From: Dyella_A sp049445995 | GTDB taxonomy: Bacteria > Pseudomonadota > Gammaproteobacteria > Xanthomonadales > Rhodanobacteraceae | Direction: 5' to 3' | DNA length: 62,502 bases | NCBI RefSeq assembly: GCF_049445995.1 | Contig: NZ_JBMSDZ010000019.1 | Coordinates: forward strand, 1 to 62,502 | Shown here: positions 43,930 to 54,230 of the stretch, piece by piece | Layout of the letters: every line of letters starts with the position of its first letter | Position numbering within the stretch: the stretch's first letter is position 1 | The notes under the pieces: model-generated | What the model saw: the letters and a program-made list of their open reading frames with translations, nothing else | Databases searched by the model: none | What the model was told of the DNA's origin: nothing | Program-made: the position numbers and the translations under genes

Positions 43930-45396
43930 ATGTCCGTGCGTTTGCCGCTGTGCCGTTCGCTGTGTGTCGCCGTCTTCACCCTGCTGGCCGGATGCGCCGG
44001 AGCCCCGGGCAAAACGCCCGCATCCCCCTCGCTCAACGCGTTGTATGGCCAGCTCGATGCGGCCAGCAAGGGCTACGAGAACGCCTTGCAGCAGGCGCGC
44101 GAGGGCGACGACCAGGCCTCGCGCAAGACCCTGGCAGCCGCGCTCGACCAGCTCAAGCAGGCCTCGGCGCAGTGCACCGGCACGCCCGGTTGCGAGCCGC
44201 AACGCTTCTACGCGGTATTCGATCGCCTGCTGCGGCTGAAGGACGGCAGCGCGATCGGCGACGAGGGGCTGGAGACGGCCGGTGAGTCGACTTCGCCGGC
44301 AGGGCAGGCGGTCGGCGCGGCGGGGCTGCCGCAGGTGCAGCGCAGCGTGACCCTGCTGCACGGGCAGAAGCTGTCCGAACTGATCGCGATGAACGGTCCG
44401 GTGAAGGCGGCGCTGGAAATGTGGCTGACCCAGTGGCGTCCGAACCTGATGGATGCATGGGTCAACTATCAGTACATGCGTTTCGAGATGTGGCCGCAGT
44501 ACCAGAAGGCCGATCTGCCCGAGGCCGTGCTGTTCGGCATCATGGCCAAGGAGTCCGGCGGCAAGGTGCATGCGGTGTCGCGTTCGGGTGCAGCCGGGCC
44601 GCTGCAGTTCATGTACGCCACCGGCCTGCGCTTCGGGCTGGGCAGCGACAGCGGCTTCGATACGCGCTTCGATCCGGCCGAGGCGGCCCGCGCCAATGCG
44701 CAGTATCTCAACGAGCAGTTGCGCGTGTTCAACAACAACCTCGAACTCACGCTGGCGGCCTACAACGGCGGCGAGGGGCGCATGCGGCGGCTGGCCGGGG
44801 ATCGTCCCGGGGTGAGTTTCTACGATCCGTCGGTGTACGACGAACTGTCGCCGGAAACCCGTGACTACGTGCCGGCGGTGCTGGCGGCGGCCTGGCTGTT
44901 CCTGCATCCGCAGAGCTACAACCTGCGCTTCCCGAAGGTGGACGGCCGACCCGGGCAGGTGACGCTCAAGCGCGTCGCCTCGATCTCCGAACTCACCATC
45001 TGCCTGGGCAATGCCGGCGACATGCCGGAAGGCTGGTTCCGCACCCTGCGCAACCTCAATCCCCGCCTCGATCCGCAGATGCAGCAGCCGATCGGTACCA
45101 CGCTGCACCTGCCCAGGGCGCTGGAGGCGGCTTATGCGTCGCGCTGCGTCGACGGGCCGTGGCCGATCCTTGCCGCCGACCTGCACGACGCAGTGGCGCC
45201 GCGGCCGCAGGTGGCGGCCGCGGCGGTGGTGCCCTCGGGAGGGCTGCGCCGTTACCGGGTTCGCGCGGGCGACACGCTGATCGGCATCGTGGGCAAGCTG
45301 CGCTGTTCCAGCGTGCGCGAGGTGGCGCGGGTCAACCACCTGCATCGTCACGCGATTCGCGCAGGTCAGGTGCTGACGGTGCCGGGTTGCCGCTGA
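43930..45396 (+). CDS. Lipoprotein lytic transglycosylase with LysM domain (MltD-like)
   Basis: Cleaves peptidoglycan glycan strands in the periplasm. 488 residues from ATG 43930 (43897 is an alternative). The signal MSVRLPLCRSLCVAVFTLLAGC ends in lipobox LAGC. A helical region (about 30-200) is followed by the SLT domain: FGIMAKESGGKVHAVSRSGAAGPLQFM holds the catalytic Glu, and LTLAAYNGGEGRM the second motif. A LysM repeat ends the protein (YRVRAGDTLIGIVGKLRCSSVREVARVNHL). Divergent from the small gene at 43818. Confidence 0.9.
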   Translation: MSVRLPLCRSLCVAVFTLLAGCAGAPGKTPASPSLNALYGQLDAASKGYENALQQAREGDDQASRKTLAAALDQLKQASAQCTGTPGCEPQRFYAVFDRLLRLKDGSAIGDEGLETAGESTSPAGQAVGAAGLPQVQRSVTLLHGQKLSELIAMNGPVKAALEMWLTQWRPNLMDAWVNYQYMRFEMWPQYQKADLPEAVLFGIMAKESGGKVHAVSRSGAAGPLQFMYATGLRFGLGSDSGFDTRFDPAEAARANAQYLNEQLRVFNNNLELTLAAYNGGEGRMRRLAGDRPGVSFYDPSVYDELSPETRDYVPAVLAAAWLFLHPQSYNLRFPKVDGRPGQVTLKRVASISELTICLGNAGDMPEGWFRTLRNLNPRLDPQMQQPIGTTLHLPRALEAAYASRCVDGPWPILAADLHDAVAPRPQVAAAAVVPSGGLRRYRVRAGDTLIGIVGKLRCSSVREVARVNHLHRHAIRAGQVLTVPGCR

Positions 45397-45415
45397 GCCG
45401 CTCGCGGCCGGGAAA

Positions 45416-45853
45416 TCAGGCGGCGGCCGGGGTGTTCATCCAGCTCTCGCCGGTCTCGCCCTCGCGGCGGGTTTCCTTCAGCTCGCGCAGCAGGCGCATG
45501 AGCTGGCGGTAGACGGTCTGCAGGCCGCCCAGGCGGGCGTCCTTGGTCTCGTGGTAGGCCACGGCCAGCCACAGCGCGATGCCGCGGATGGCGACCTCGA
45601 CGTTCTCCGAGCGGGCCCGGGTGTAGCCGATCTCGGTGCCCTGCCCCCAAGGCAGGTAGCGCTCTTCCGGCGGCGTGCCGTACAGATGCGGGAAATCGCA
45701 GCGGGTCGCCTGGCCGATCTCACGCAGGGTCAGCGTGCCCAGCCGGCTGCGGTTGTGCCGCGAGAGCGCAGCGATGCTGCGCTGGATATCGCGCAGCTGG
45801 CGGCGGAGCTGGCGGGCACGGTTGATGGCGATGAGCTGGGTCAGCAGGCGCAT
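45416..45853 (-). CDS. Conserved hypothetical protein
   Basis: 145 residues starting MRLLTQLIAINRARQLRRQL; a longer open frame to 45955 adds no protein-like sequence. Helical, R/Q-rich N-terminus (AINRARQLRRQLRDIQRSIAALSRHN), then LREIGQATRCDFPHLYGTPPEERYLPWGQG and an alpha-helical C-terminus. No signal peptide or membrane segment. I do not recognise a family; it resembles short conserved proteins of xanthomonads. Confidence 0.75.
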   Translation of the reverse strand: MRLLTQLIAINRARQLRRQLRDIQRSIAALSRHNRSRLGTLTLREIGQATRCDFPHLYGTPPEERYLPWGQGTEIGYTRARSENVEVAIRGIALWLAVAYHETKDARLGGLQTVYRQLMRLLRELKETRREGETGESWMNTPAAA

Positions 45854-45991
45854 GGCGGTCTCGGACTCGATAGGGTGACGCGGTTTTCGCGCTGAACCGG
45901 AGCTTACCCGAGCCGTGGGCACATTTGCACCCAGGGCGTCACAAGATGCCGTCAAGCGGCAAGGGTTTGCCGTGTCAGGTGACGCAATGCG

Positions 45992-46828
45992 TCACTTCTT
46001 CCCGATCCGCTGGCCCACCTTCACCGCCTGCTGGGGGGGCAGCGGGTCCAGTCCGGCGCTGCCGGGCGGCAGCAGCAGGATCACCGTGGAGCCCATGTTG
46101 AAGCGCCCCATCTCGGCAAACCGCTCCAGCCGGATGTCGCGGCCGGCAAACGACTTGCGGCGGATGCCGGCCGCGTAGGGCGGAATCACCAGCCCGTCCC
46201 ACACGGTGGACACGGACGACACCAGGATCGCCCCCACCAGCACCACGGCGAACGGCCCGTGCTCGCCCTCGAAGTGGCACACCAGCCGCTCGTTGCGGGC
46301 GAACAGGCGCGGGATCGCCTCCACCGCGAACGGCGCCACGCTGAAGATGCGCCCGGGCACGTGCACGGTTTCGGTCAGCGTGCCGGCCAGCGGCATGTGC
46401 ACGCGGTGATAGTCGCGCGGTGACAGATAGACGGTGACAAACCGACCGTTCCGATAGGGCGCGGCGGCGGCCTCGTCGCCCAGCAGCTCGGCGGCGGTGT
46501 ATGACTGCCCCTTGGCCTGGAAGATGCGGCCGTCCACGATGGCGCCGGCCTGGCTGATGCGTCCGTCGGCCGGGCAGAGCAGGGCGTCGGGATCGTGGTC
46601 AGGCTCGCGGACGCCGGGCTTCAGTGCACGGGTGAAGAAGGCATTGAAGTGCTCGTAGGCGCAGGGATCCGGCTCGATCGCCTCGGCCATGTCCACCTGG
46701 TAGTTGCGCACGATGGTGCCGATCAACCAGTTCTTCCACGGTGCGAACGTCCAGCGCGTGGCCCAGTACACCACCCGCGACAGCGCGCGGTGCGGCAGGA
46801 TGTATTGCAGGAAGACATTGAAATTCAT
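45992..46828 (-). CDS. psd: Phosphatidylserine decarboxylase proenzyme
   Basis: Makes phosphatidylethanolamine at the inner membrane; self-cleaves to form a pyruvoyl group. 278 residues. Catalytic residues are in FVTVYLSPRDYHRVHMPLAG (Asp and His) and the self-cleavage site FNMGSTVILLL near the C-terminus, where M replaces the usual L of LGST. N-terminal LPHRALSRVVYWATRW is typical. The heptamer repeat block starts 13 bp upstream of the start codon. Confidence 0.97.
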   Translation of the reverse strand: MNFNVFLQYILPHRALSRVVYWATRWTFAPWKNWLIGTIVRNYQVDMAEAIEPDPCAYEHFNAFFTRALKPGVREPDHDPDALLCPADGRISQAGAIVDGRIFQAKGQSYTAAELLGDEAAAAPYRNGRFVTVYLSPRDYHRVHMPLAGTLTETVHVPGRIFSVAPFAVEAIPRLFARNERLVCHFEGEHGPFAVVLVGAILVSSVSTVWDGLVIPPYAAGIRRKSFAGRDIRLERFAEMGRFNMGSTVILLLPPGSAGLDPLPPQQAVKVGQRIGKK

Positions 46829-46840
46829 CGCGCCAGTATA

Positions 46841-46992
46841 GGAGTGAGGAGTGAGGAGTGAGGAGCGAGGAGTGAGGAGCGAGGAGTGAGGAGCGAGGAG
46901 TGAGGAGTGAGGAGTGAGGAGTGAGAGAGGAGCATGGGCTGGCGGCAGGCCGCCTTTCTCTCACTTTTCACTCCTCTTCACTCACTCCTGCC
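46841..46992 (+). repeat. Composite heptamer repeat element, copy 1 (before prmB)
   Basis: Twelve perfect-length tandem units of 7 bp at 46841-46924: nine GGAGTGA and three GGAGCGA (units 4, 6 and 8). After a 28-base spacer, a unique tail of about 40 bases (46953-46992) begins CTTTCTCTCACTT and ends CTCCTGCC. It holds CACTC motifs complementary to the array, so the element can fold on itself. A second copy in opposite orientation is at 58021-58149. Confidence 0.95.
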
Positions 46993-47030
46993 CTGGCTAT
47001 ACTTGCCGGCCCTTCGCTTCGGGTGTCGCC

Positions 47031-47951
47031 GTGACTGCCGAACTGTCCACCATCATCGACTTCATCCGCTACGGCGCCAGCCGCTTCTCGGCGGCCGGGC
47101 TGAGCTTCGGTCACAGCCACGACAACCCGATCGACGAGGCGACGCACCTGGTGCTCGCCGCGCTGCATCTGCCGCCGGATCTGCCGCCGGCCTACGGCAC
47201 CGGCACCCTGGTGGCCGAGGAGCGCGAGCGCGTGATCGGACTGATCGAGCGCCGCGTCGCCGAGCGCATGCCGGTGGCCTACCTGGTGGGCGAAACCTGG
47301 TTTGCCGGCTTGAAATTCAAGAGCGACCGCCGCGCGCTGGTGCCGCGCTCGCCGATCGCCGAGCTGATCGAATCGGGCTTTGCGCCATGGCTGGATCATC
47401 GGCATGTGGAACGCGCGCTGGACCTGTGCACCGGCTCGGGCTGCATCGGCATCGCCATGGCCGAGTACAACCCCGACTGGCAGGTCGACATCGTCGACAT
47501 CAGCCCCGAGGCGCTGTCGCTGGCGCGCGAGAACATCGTGTTCCAGCACGTGGAGGACCGGGTCGAGGCGATCGAGTCCGACCTGTTCGCCGGCGTGCAG
47601 GGGCGCCGCTACGACCTGATCGTGTCCAATCCGCCCTACGTCACCGAGGACGAATACGCCGCGATGCCGGGTGAATACCGCCACGAGCCCAAGCTGGGCC
47701 TGACCTCCGGCGAGGATGGCCTGGACCTGTGCCTGCGCATGCTCGACGAGGCCGCCGACCATCTCACCGAGGACGGCCTGCTGATCGTCGAGGTGGGCGA
47801 AAGCGAGCAGGCGCTGGTCAAGCTGTTGCCGCAGGTGCCGTTCGTGTGGATCGAGTTCAAGGTCGGCGCGATGGGCGTGTTCGTGCTGGAGCGCCGCGAC
47901 CTGGTCGAGCACGCCGGGGCGATCCACGCCGCCGCCCAGACGCGCCGCTGA
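47031..47951 (+). CDS. prmB: 50S ribosomal protein L3 glutamine methyltransferase PrmB
   Basis: SAM-dependent enzyme that methylates Gln150 of ribosomal protein L3. 306 residues. SAM-binding ALDLCTGSGCIGIAMA and the catalytic IVSNPPYV. GTG 47031 is the best start, giving MTAELSTIIDFIRYGASRF; an upstream open frame translates the heptamer element and is not real. Promoter must lie within or near the repeat, since only 38 bp separate them. First gene of the aroC-asd-fimV block. Confidence 0.95.
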   Translation: MTAELSTIIDFIRYGASRFSAAGLSFGHSHDNPIDEATHLVLAALHLPPDLPPAYGTGTLVAEERERVIGLIERRVAERMPVAYLVGETWFAGLKFKSDRRALVPRSPIAELIESGFAPWLDHRHVERALDLCTGSGCIGIAMAEYNPDWQVDIVDISPEALSLARENIVFQHVEDRVEAIESDLFAGVQGRRYDLIVSNPPYVTEDEYAAMPGEYRHEPKLGLTSGEDGLDLCLRMLDEAADHLTEDGLLIVEVGESEQALVKLLPQVPFVWIEFKVGAMGVFVLERRDLVEHAGAIHAAAQTRR

Positions 47952-48053
47952 GCATTGCGCGACCGGTCGCCAGGACCCGGGCTGTGGCAAGATGCAGTGC
48001 AGCATGAAGTCGGGTCGTCCGGCTTCGGCGCTTCGGTCGCCCCGGTAGATCCC

Positions 48054-49142
48054 GTGTCCAGCAACTCCTTCGGCAAGCTCTTCACCGTCACCACGTTCGG
48101 CGAAAGCCACGGTCCGGCCATCGGCTGCGTGGTGGATGGCTGCCCGCCCGGGCTGGCGATCGCGCCGGACGACTTCCGCGCCGACCTGGGCCGCCGCGCC
48201 ACCGGCCGCACCCGCCACACTTCGCAGCGCCGCGAGGACGACGCCATCGAGATCCTCTCCGGCGTGTACGAAGGACGCACCACCGGCACGCCGATCGCCC
48301 TGCTGATCCGCAACACCGACCCGCGCAGCAAGGACTACGGCGACATCGCCGGTACCTTCCGTCCCGGTCACGCCGACTACACCTACTGGCACAAGTACGG
48401 CATCCGCGATCCGCGCGGCGGCGGCCGCTCGTCGGCGCGCGAGACCACCATGCGCGTGGCGGCCGGCGTGATCGCCAGGAAGTGGCTGGCCGAGCGCCAC
48501 GGCGTGCGCGTGCGCGGCTACCTCGCCCAGCTCGGCGAGCTGGTGCCGGCCCGCTTCGATGCCGAGGCGATCGAGCAGAATCCGTTCTTCTGGCCCGATG
48601 CCGACCAGCTGCCCGAGCTGGAGCGCTACATGGATGCGCTGCGCAAGTCCGGCGATTCGGTGGGCGCCCGCGTCAACGCGGTCGCCGAGGGCGTGCCGCC
48701 GGGCTTGGGCGAGCCGATCTACGGCAAGCTCGATGGCGACCTCGCCGCCGCGATGATGTCGATCAACGCGGTCAAGGGCGTGGAGATCGGCGACGGTTTC
48801 GCCGCCGTCGCCCAGCGCGGCACGCAGCATCGCGACGAAATCCATTTGGACGGTTTTACGTCCAATCATGCCGGTGGCATCCTCGGCGGGATCAGCTCCG
48901 GCCAGCCGGTGACCGTCTCGGTGGCGTTCAAGCCCACGTCCAGCATCCTCGTCCCCGGCCGCAGCGTGAACCTCGCCGGCGAGCCGGTGGAGGTGGTGAC
49001 CAAGGGGCGGCACGACCCCTGCGTCGGCATCCGTGCCACCCCGATCGTCGAGGCGATGCTGGCGCTGGTGCTGATGGATCACGCGCTGCGCCATCGCGCG
49101 CAATGCGGCGACGTCGGGCCGGTGCGGCCGCTGATTCCCTGA
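48054..49142 (+). CDS. aroC: Chorismate synthase
   Basis: Last step of the shikimate pathway (EPSP to chorismate, FMNH2-dependent). 362 residues. Signatures: FTVTTFGESHGPAIGCVVDG at the N-terminus, RPGHADYTYWHKYGIRDPRGGGRSSARET in the middle and RHDPCVGIRATPIVEAMLALVL at the C-terminus. Start GTG 48054. It lies about 100 bp after prmB and precedes a dehydrogenase. Confidence 0.98.
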   Translation: MSSNSFGKLFTVTTFGESHGPAIGCVVDGCPPGLAIAPDDFRADLGRRATGRTRHTSQRREDDAIEILSGVYEGRTTGTPIALLIRNTDPRSKDYGDIAGTFRPGHADYTYWHKYGIRDPRGGGRSSARETTMRVAAGVIARKWLAERHGVRVRGYLAQLGELVPARFDAEAIEQNPFFWPDADQLPELERYMDALRKSGDSVGARVNAVAEGVPPGLGEPIYGKLDGDLAAAMMSINAVKGVEIGDGFAAVAQRGTQHRDEIHLDGFTSNHAGGILGGISSGQPVTVSVAFKPTSSILVPGRSVNLAGEPVEVVTKGRHDPCVGIRATPIVEAMLALVLMDHALRHRAQCGDVGPVRPLIP

Positions 49143-49183
49143 TCCGTGGCGCGCGCGATCGGCCCATCCCTGCAGGAACCGGC

Positions 49184-50203
49184 ATGACCAAGCGGTACAA
49201 AGTCTGGGTGTCGCGCCCGCTGTTCGTCGAAGCGCTGGCGCGGCTGGACCAGCACGTCGAGCTGGATGCCGAGGCGATCGAGCGCGCACACCCGCCCGAG
49301 CAGTTGCGCGAGCGGCTGGCCGGCGTGGATGCGGCCATCATCAGCCTGTCCGATCGCGTCGATGCGGCCACCTTGGCGGGCAATCACCGGCTGCGGGTGA
49401 TCGCGAACCTGGCGGTGGGCTACAACAATCTGGATATCGACGCGCTTACCCGCGCGGGCGTGCTCGCCTGCAACACCCCGGACGTGCTCAACGAAACCAC
49501 CGCCGACTACGCGTGGGCGCTGCTGCTGGCCGCGGCCCGGCGCGTCGGCGCGGCAGAACGCTGGCTGCGCGCCGGCCAGTGGACCGGCGCCATGCGCTTC
49601 GACGACTGGCTCGGCGTGGACCTGCACGGCAAGACGCTGGGCGTCCTCGGCATGGGCCGCATCGGTCAGGCGGTGGCGCGTCGCGCCAGCGGCTTCGACA
49701 TGCGCGTGCTGTACCACAACCGCAGCCGGCTGCCCGAGGCCGTGGAGCGCCAGTGCGCCGCCCGCTGGGTGGACCGGGCCGCGCTGCTGCGCGAATCCGA
49801 TCATCTGGTGCTGGTGCTGCCGTACACGCCGGAAAACCATCACGTGATCGGCGCCGCCGAGCTGGCGCAGATGAAGCGCGGCAGCGTGTTGGTGAACATC
49901 GCGCGCGGCGGGCTGGTGGACGAGGCGGCGCTGGCCGCCGCGCTGGTGTCGGGGCAGTTGGCCGCGGCCGGGCTCGACGTTTACGAGGACGAGCCTGCCG
50001 TTCATCCGGCGCTGCTGGAGCTCGAACAAGTGGTGCTCAGCCCGCATCTGGGCAGCGCCAGCGCCGATACCCGCCGCCACATGGCGCAGCTGGCGGTCGA
50101 CAATGTGCTGGCCGGGCTGGGCATCGGTCCGCAGGCGGGCCATCCGCCCACCCCGATCAACCCGCAGGTGCTGCACGCGCGGGGGGTGTTGGACAAAGCG
50201 TGA
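49184..50203 (+). CDS. D-isomer 2-hydroxyacid dehydrogenase (glyoxylate/hydroxypyruvate reductase-like)
   Basis: NAD(P)H-dependent reductase, 339 residues. Rossmann motif LGVLGMGRIGQAVARRASGF; catalytic R in VNIARGGLVDEAAL, E in GLDVYEDEP and H in LSPHLGSASADTR. Most like GhrB-type glyoxylate/hydroxypyruvate reductases, with NLAVGYNNLDI near residue 75. ATG 49184 after AGGAACC. Substrate not certain. Confidence 0.92.
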   Translation: MTKRYKVWVSRPLFVEALARLDQHVELDAEAIERAHPPEQLRERLAGVDAAIISLSDRVDAATLAGNHRLRVIANLAVGYNNLDIDALTRAGVLACNTPDVLNETTADYAWALLLAAARRVGAAERWLRAGQWTGAMRFDDWLGVDLHGKTLGVLGMGRIGQAVARRASGFDMRVLYHNRSRLPEAVERQCAARWVDRAALLRESDHLVLVLPYTPENHHVIGAAELAQMKRGSVLVNIARGGLVDEAALAAALVSGQLAAAGLDVYEDEPAVHPALLELEQVVLSPHLGSASADTRRHMAQLAVDNVLAGLGIGPQAGHPPTPINPQVLHARGVLDKA

Positions 50204-50257
50204 TCGGATTCACGATCGCGCGGTTCGCAGGTTGTGTTGCGCACCGCCCCGGCTAGA

Positions 50258-50275
50258 TTCCCGCGGATGCGGGAA
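50258..50275. repeat. Palindrome in the asd leader
   Basis: TTCCCGC-ggat-GCGGGAA, a short form of the dispersed ATTCCCGC family, 50 bp before asd. Confidence 0.6.
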
Positions 50276-50325
50276 CGGCAATGGCCCGGCGGCCCTTTCC
50301 GATTTTCCTGACAGACAGACGGATC

Positions 50326-51354
<1,029 letters not shown>

Positions 51355-51364
51355 GGGTGACTCC

Positions 51365-51697
51365 ATGCCGCGCACGCCCCTGCTGACGGCCCTGTTCGGG
51401 CTGATGATTTCCACGGGGGCGGCCGCGGCTGCCGATGGCGCGCACCCGACCGGCGCGGCGCTGCTGCCGGCGGCGTCACCACCCCCCGATCCGGCCACCG
51501 TGCAGGCGTCCCTACGGCGCAGCGGTACCGAGCTGGCGCAATTGCAGCGCGACGTGGCGGCGCAGGAGCGCCGCAGCCGCGAGGCAGCCCGGCGGCTGCG
51601 CCAGCAGGATCGCCGGCTGGAGCAGTTGCGCCGCCAACTGCAGTCGGTGCAGGCCGGTGCGCAGGCCGGTGCGGGAGTGCAAAACCCGGGGCAATGA
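51365..51697 (+). CDS. Small exported coiled-coil protein, unknown function
   Basis: 110 residues. Signal peptide (LLTALFGLMISTGAAAAADG), then a proline-rich linker and a coiled coil SGTELAQLQRDVAAQERRSREAARRLRQQDRRLEQLRRQLQSV. It starts ten bases after asd. It may act with FimV, a neighbour with LysM and peptidoglycan links, but this is guilt by position. No family recognised. Confidence 0.7.
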   Translation: MPRTPLLTALFGLMISTGAAAAADGAHPTGAALLPAASPPPDPATVQASLRRSGTELAQLQRDVAAQERRSREAARRLRQQDRRLEQLRRQLQSVQAGAQAGAGVQNPGQ

Positions 51698-51859
51698 GCG
51701 GCACGCGCCGGTGAGAAGCAGGCGCAGCAATATCGTGCAAGTATTCGTCGCGCCTATTGTTGATTGGCAGGCATCTAACTAAAGTGACACGTCATTCGGG
51801 ATGCCGCCGCGTTCTGCGGTGGGTCGGGGAGCGTCACGGGTCGTCCGGGGGAAATACTG

Positions 51860-54124
51860 ATGAATCGTTCGTTGAAGCTGTCCATGCTGCTGGCCTTGGC
51901 ACTGGGAAGCAGCCAGGCAGTGGCGCTGGAGCTGGGCCAGATCCAGGTCAAGTCGGCGCTGGGCCAGCCGCTGATCGCCGAGATTCCGGTCACCCCCGAG
52001 AGCCCCGCGGACCTGCGCAACCTCAGCGCCCGACTGGCCTCCGACGAGGATTTCCTGCGCGCGGGCATCACTGAAGGGCGCGCCCGGGTCCCGCTGAGCT
52101 TCTCGATCGTGAACGGGCCGGGCGGCAGCAAGCTGATCCGCATCACCAGTACCGATGCCATCAACGATCCATACCTGGACCTGCTCGTGCAGGTGGACAA
52201 CGCCGCCGGCAAGAGCGTGCGCGAATACACCATCCTGCTCGATCCGCCTGGCATGGCGGCGAGGCCTCCCGTTCCGCAAGCGGCCGCCCGCCCGCGACGT
52301 GCTTCCCCCGCGCAGCGGCCGGCTCCGCCCGCCCCGCGCGCAGCCGCGCCGGCGGCTCCTGCCGTCGGCTCCAGCGTAACGGTGCAGCGCGGTCAGACGC
52401 TCTCGGCCATTGCGCAGCAGGTCATGCCGGCGGGCGCGAATCTCAACCAGACCCTGCTGGCCCTGAAGCAGGCCAATCCCGACGCGTTCTATCGCGACAA
52501 CATCAACGCGCTCAAGAGCGGCGCGGTGCTGCGCGTGCCCACCGCCGACGAGGCGCGTGCCATGACGGTGGTCGCGGCGCTGGAAGAAGTGCGCCGGCAG
52601 AACGGCGACTGGCGCGCTGGCGCGGCAGGCACCCCCATCAGCGTGGCCGATTCGGCCACCCGCGCCATCGCATCGAGCTCGCCCACGGTGCCGGCCTCCA
52701 AGCGCGTCGACCACCTCGAGCTGCTGCCGTCCAGTGGTGGTGCCAGGCATGCCGCGGCCGGCGGTGGCAAGACTGCGGCCGATCTGCGTCGCGATCTGCA
52801 GCGCAGCCAGGAAAGCCTGGCCGCCCTGCAGCAGCAGGGTGCCGACCTGCGCTCGCGGCTGAAGGATCTGGAGGACATCAACCGCAAGAACGAGCGCCTG
52901 CTTTCGCTCAAGGACAGCGAGATCGCCGAGCTGCAGCGCAAGCTTGCCGCGGCCGGCAAGGCCACGCCGGCCGGTGCGACGACCGCTGCGCCAGCGGCCG
53001 CCGGGAAGCCGCTGACACCGACACCGACTCCGGCCGCGGCTGCCAGCACGGCCGGCAAGACCGCCCCGGCCACCGCCGCATCGGCTCCGGTGGTGGCCGG
53101 GGCGACACCGGCGACGGCCTCGTCGGCGAAGGCGACCGCCCCGGTCGCGGCCAGTGCAGCGGCTCCGGCCAAGCCGGTTGCCGCCAAGCCGGTGGCCAAG
53201 CCGGCCGCCGCCAAGCCGGTTCCGTCTCCCGCCGGGGAGCCCTGGTACATGCAGACCTGGGCCTGGGGCGCGGGTGCCGTCGCGGCCCTGCTGCTCCTGC
53301 TGCTGGTTTTCCGCGGGCGTCGCAACAAGGGCACGGGCCGGGCATCCGGCTCCTCACTGGCCGACCGCTTCGGTGCCGTCCCGGCGCTGGGCGCGGATGA
53401 TGCCGATCCGGATCAGGACGAGTTGCTCGATCAGCTCGCCGAGCACCCGGACGACATCAACCTGCATCTGGAACTGGTCAGCCTGTATTACCACCGCCGT
53501 GACGTGGAGCGCTTCGAGGCGGCCGCGGAGGCGATGTACGCCCACATCGCCGATCCCCAGCAGTCGGAATGGCAGGACGTGGCGGCCATGGGCGAGGATC
53601 TGGTGCCCGGCCATCCGCTGTTCGCCGGCGTCGATACCTCGGTGCCCGAGGCCGAGCGCGCCCCGCTGGGCGGCCTCGATCCCGACGACTACGATGCCGA
53701 TGCCACGGTCGCGGTGCCGCCGCCGATGCCGGCCGGTCCCGCCAAGATCAGCGAATACCACTTCGACTTCAACCTGACCCCGCGCCAGGAAGCCGCCCGC
53801 AAGGCCGAGGCGGAGGCACAGCTGCGCGACGAGCCGGAGCATGCGTTCGAGCACGACGCGACGGCCGGGCATGATCCGGCCGAGCCCGCACCGACCGCCG
53901 ATGCGACCACCGACATCCCGAGCTGGGCGCCCGATGCCGGCGGCGTGGATTACGAGCCGACCGAGTTCAGCGACGATCCGATCGACACCAAGCTCGACCT
54001 GGCCCGCGCCTACCTGGACATGGGCGATGCCGACGGCGCCCGTGCGATGCTGGAGGAGGTGCTGGCCGAAGGCAGTCAGCCGCAGCGTGACACCGCGCGT
54101 CGCCTGCTCGACGGCATCGTCTGA
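51860..54124 (+). CDS. fimV: FimV-like pilus assembly / polar organiser protein
   Basis: Inner-membrane protein that helps type IV pili assembly and polar localisation. 754 residues in the FimV order: signal peptide, N-terminal FimV domain (LELGQIQVKSALGQPLIAEIPV), a LysM domain (VTVQRGQTLSAIAQQVMPAGANLNQTLLAL), a coiled coil (about 330-380), a long A/P/K-rich linker, one membrane helix (WAWGAGAVAALLLLLLVF), and an acidic cytoplasmic part with TPR-like segments. The C-terminal domain is DPIDTKLDLARAYLDMGDADGARAMLEEVL. The linker is prone to slippage. Confidence 0.95.
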   Translation: MNRSLKLSMLLALALGSSQAVALELGQIQVKSALGQPLIAEIPVTPESPADLRNLSARLASDEDFLRAGITEGRARVPLSFSIVNGPGGSKLIRITSTDAINDPYLDLLVQVDNAAGKSVREYTILLDPPGMAARPPVPQAAARPRRASPAQRPAPPAPRAAAPAAPAVGSSVTVQRGQTLSAIAQQVMPAGANLNQTLLALKQANPDAFYRDNINALKSGAVLRVPTADEARAMTVVAALEEVRRQNGDWRAGAAGTPISVADSATRAIASSSPTVPASKRVDHLELLPSSGGARHAAAGGGKTAADLRRDLQRSQESLAALQQQGADLRSRLKDLEDINRKNERLLSLKDSEIAELQRKLAAAGKATPAGATTAAPAAAGKPLTPTPTPAAAASTAGKTAPATAASAPVVAGATPATASSAKATAPVAASAAAPAKPVAAKPVAKPAAAKPVPSPAGEPWYMQTWAWGAGAVAALLLLLLVFRGRRNKGTGRASGSSLADRFGAVPALGADDADPDQDELLDQLAEHPDDINLHLELVSLYYHRRDVERFEAAAEAMYAHIADPQQSEWQDVAAMGEDLVPGHPLFAGVDTSVPEAERAPLGGLDPDDYDADATVAVPPPMPAGPAKISEYHFDFNLTPRQEAARKAEAEAQLRDEPEHAFEHDATAGHDPAEPAPTADATTDIPSWAPDAGGVDYEPTEFSDDPIDTKLDLARAYLDMGDADGARAMLEEVLAEGSQPQRDTARRLLDGIV

Positions 54125-54145
54125 TCGATCCGCGCGGGTGATCCG

Positions 54146-54180
54146 AACCCGGGCCGGCCCTGCGCCGGCCCGGGTTTTTT
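54146..54180 (+). terminator. Rho-independent terminator of fimV
   Basis: AACCCGGGCCGGC and GCCGGCCCGGGTT pair perfectly over a 5-base loop, ending in six T. Confidence 0.95.
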
Positions 54181-54230
54181 GTGCCGGCTGCTATGCTCTG
54201 CCGCCGTCCTGAACGCACCTCAATCCCTTC

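Noticed and set aside
46841..46924. Possible CRISPR array
   Set aside because: Units are 7 bp and contiguous, with no spacers and no cas genes nearby.
47955..48053. Extended N-terminus for chorismate synthase
   Set aside because: AroC proteins begin a few residues before FGKLFTVTTFGESHG, which fits GTG 48054.
52489..53334. Minus-strand gene opposite fimV
   Set aside because: Reads the A/P/K-rich linker in reverse as low-complexity A/G/V/S; no domains.
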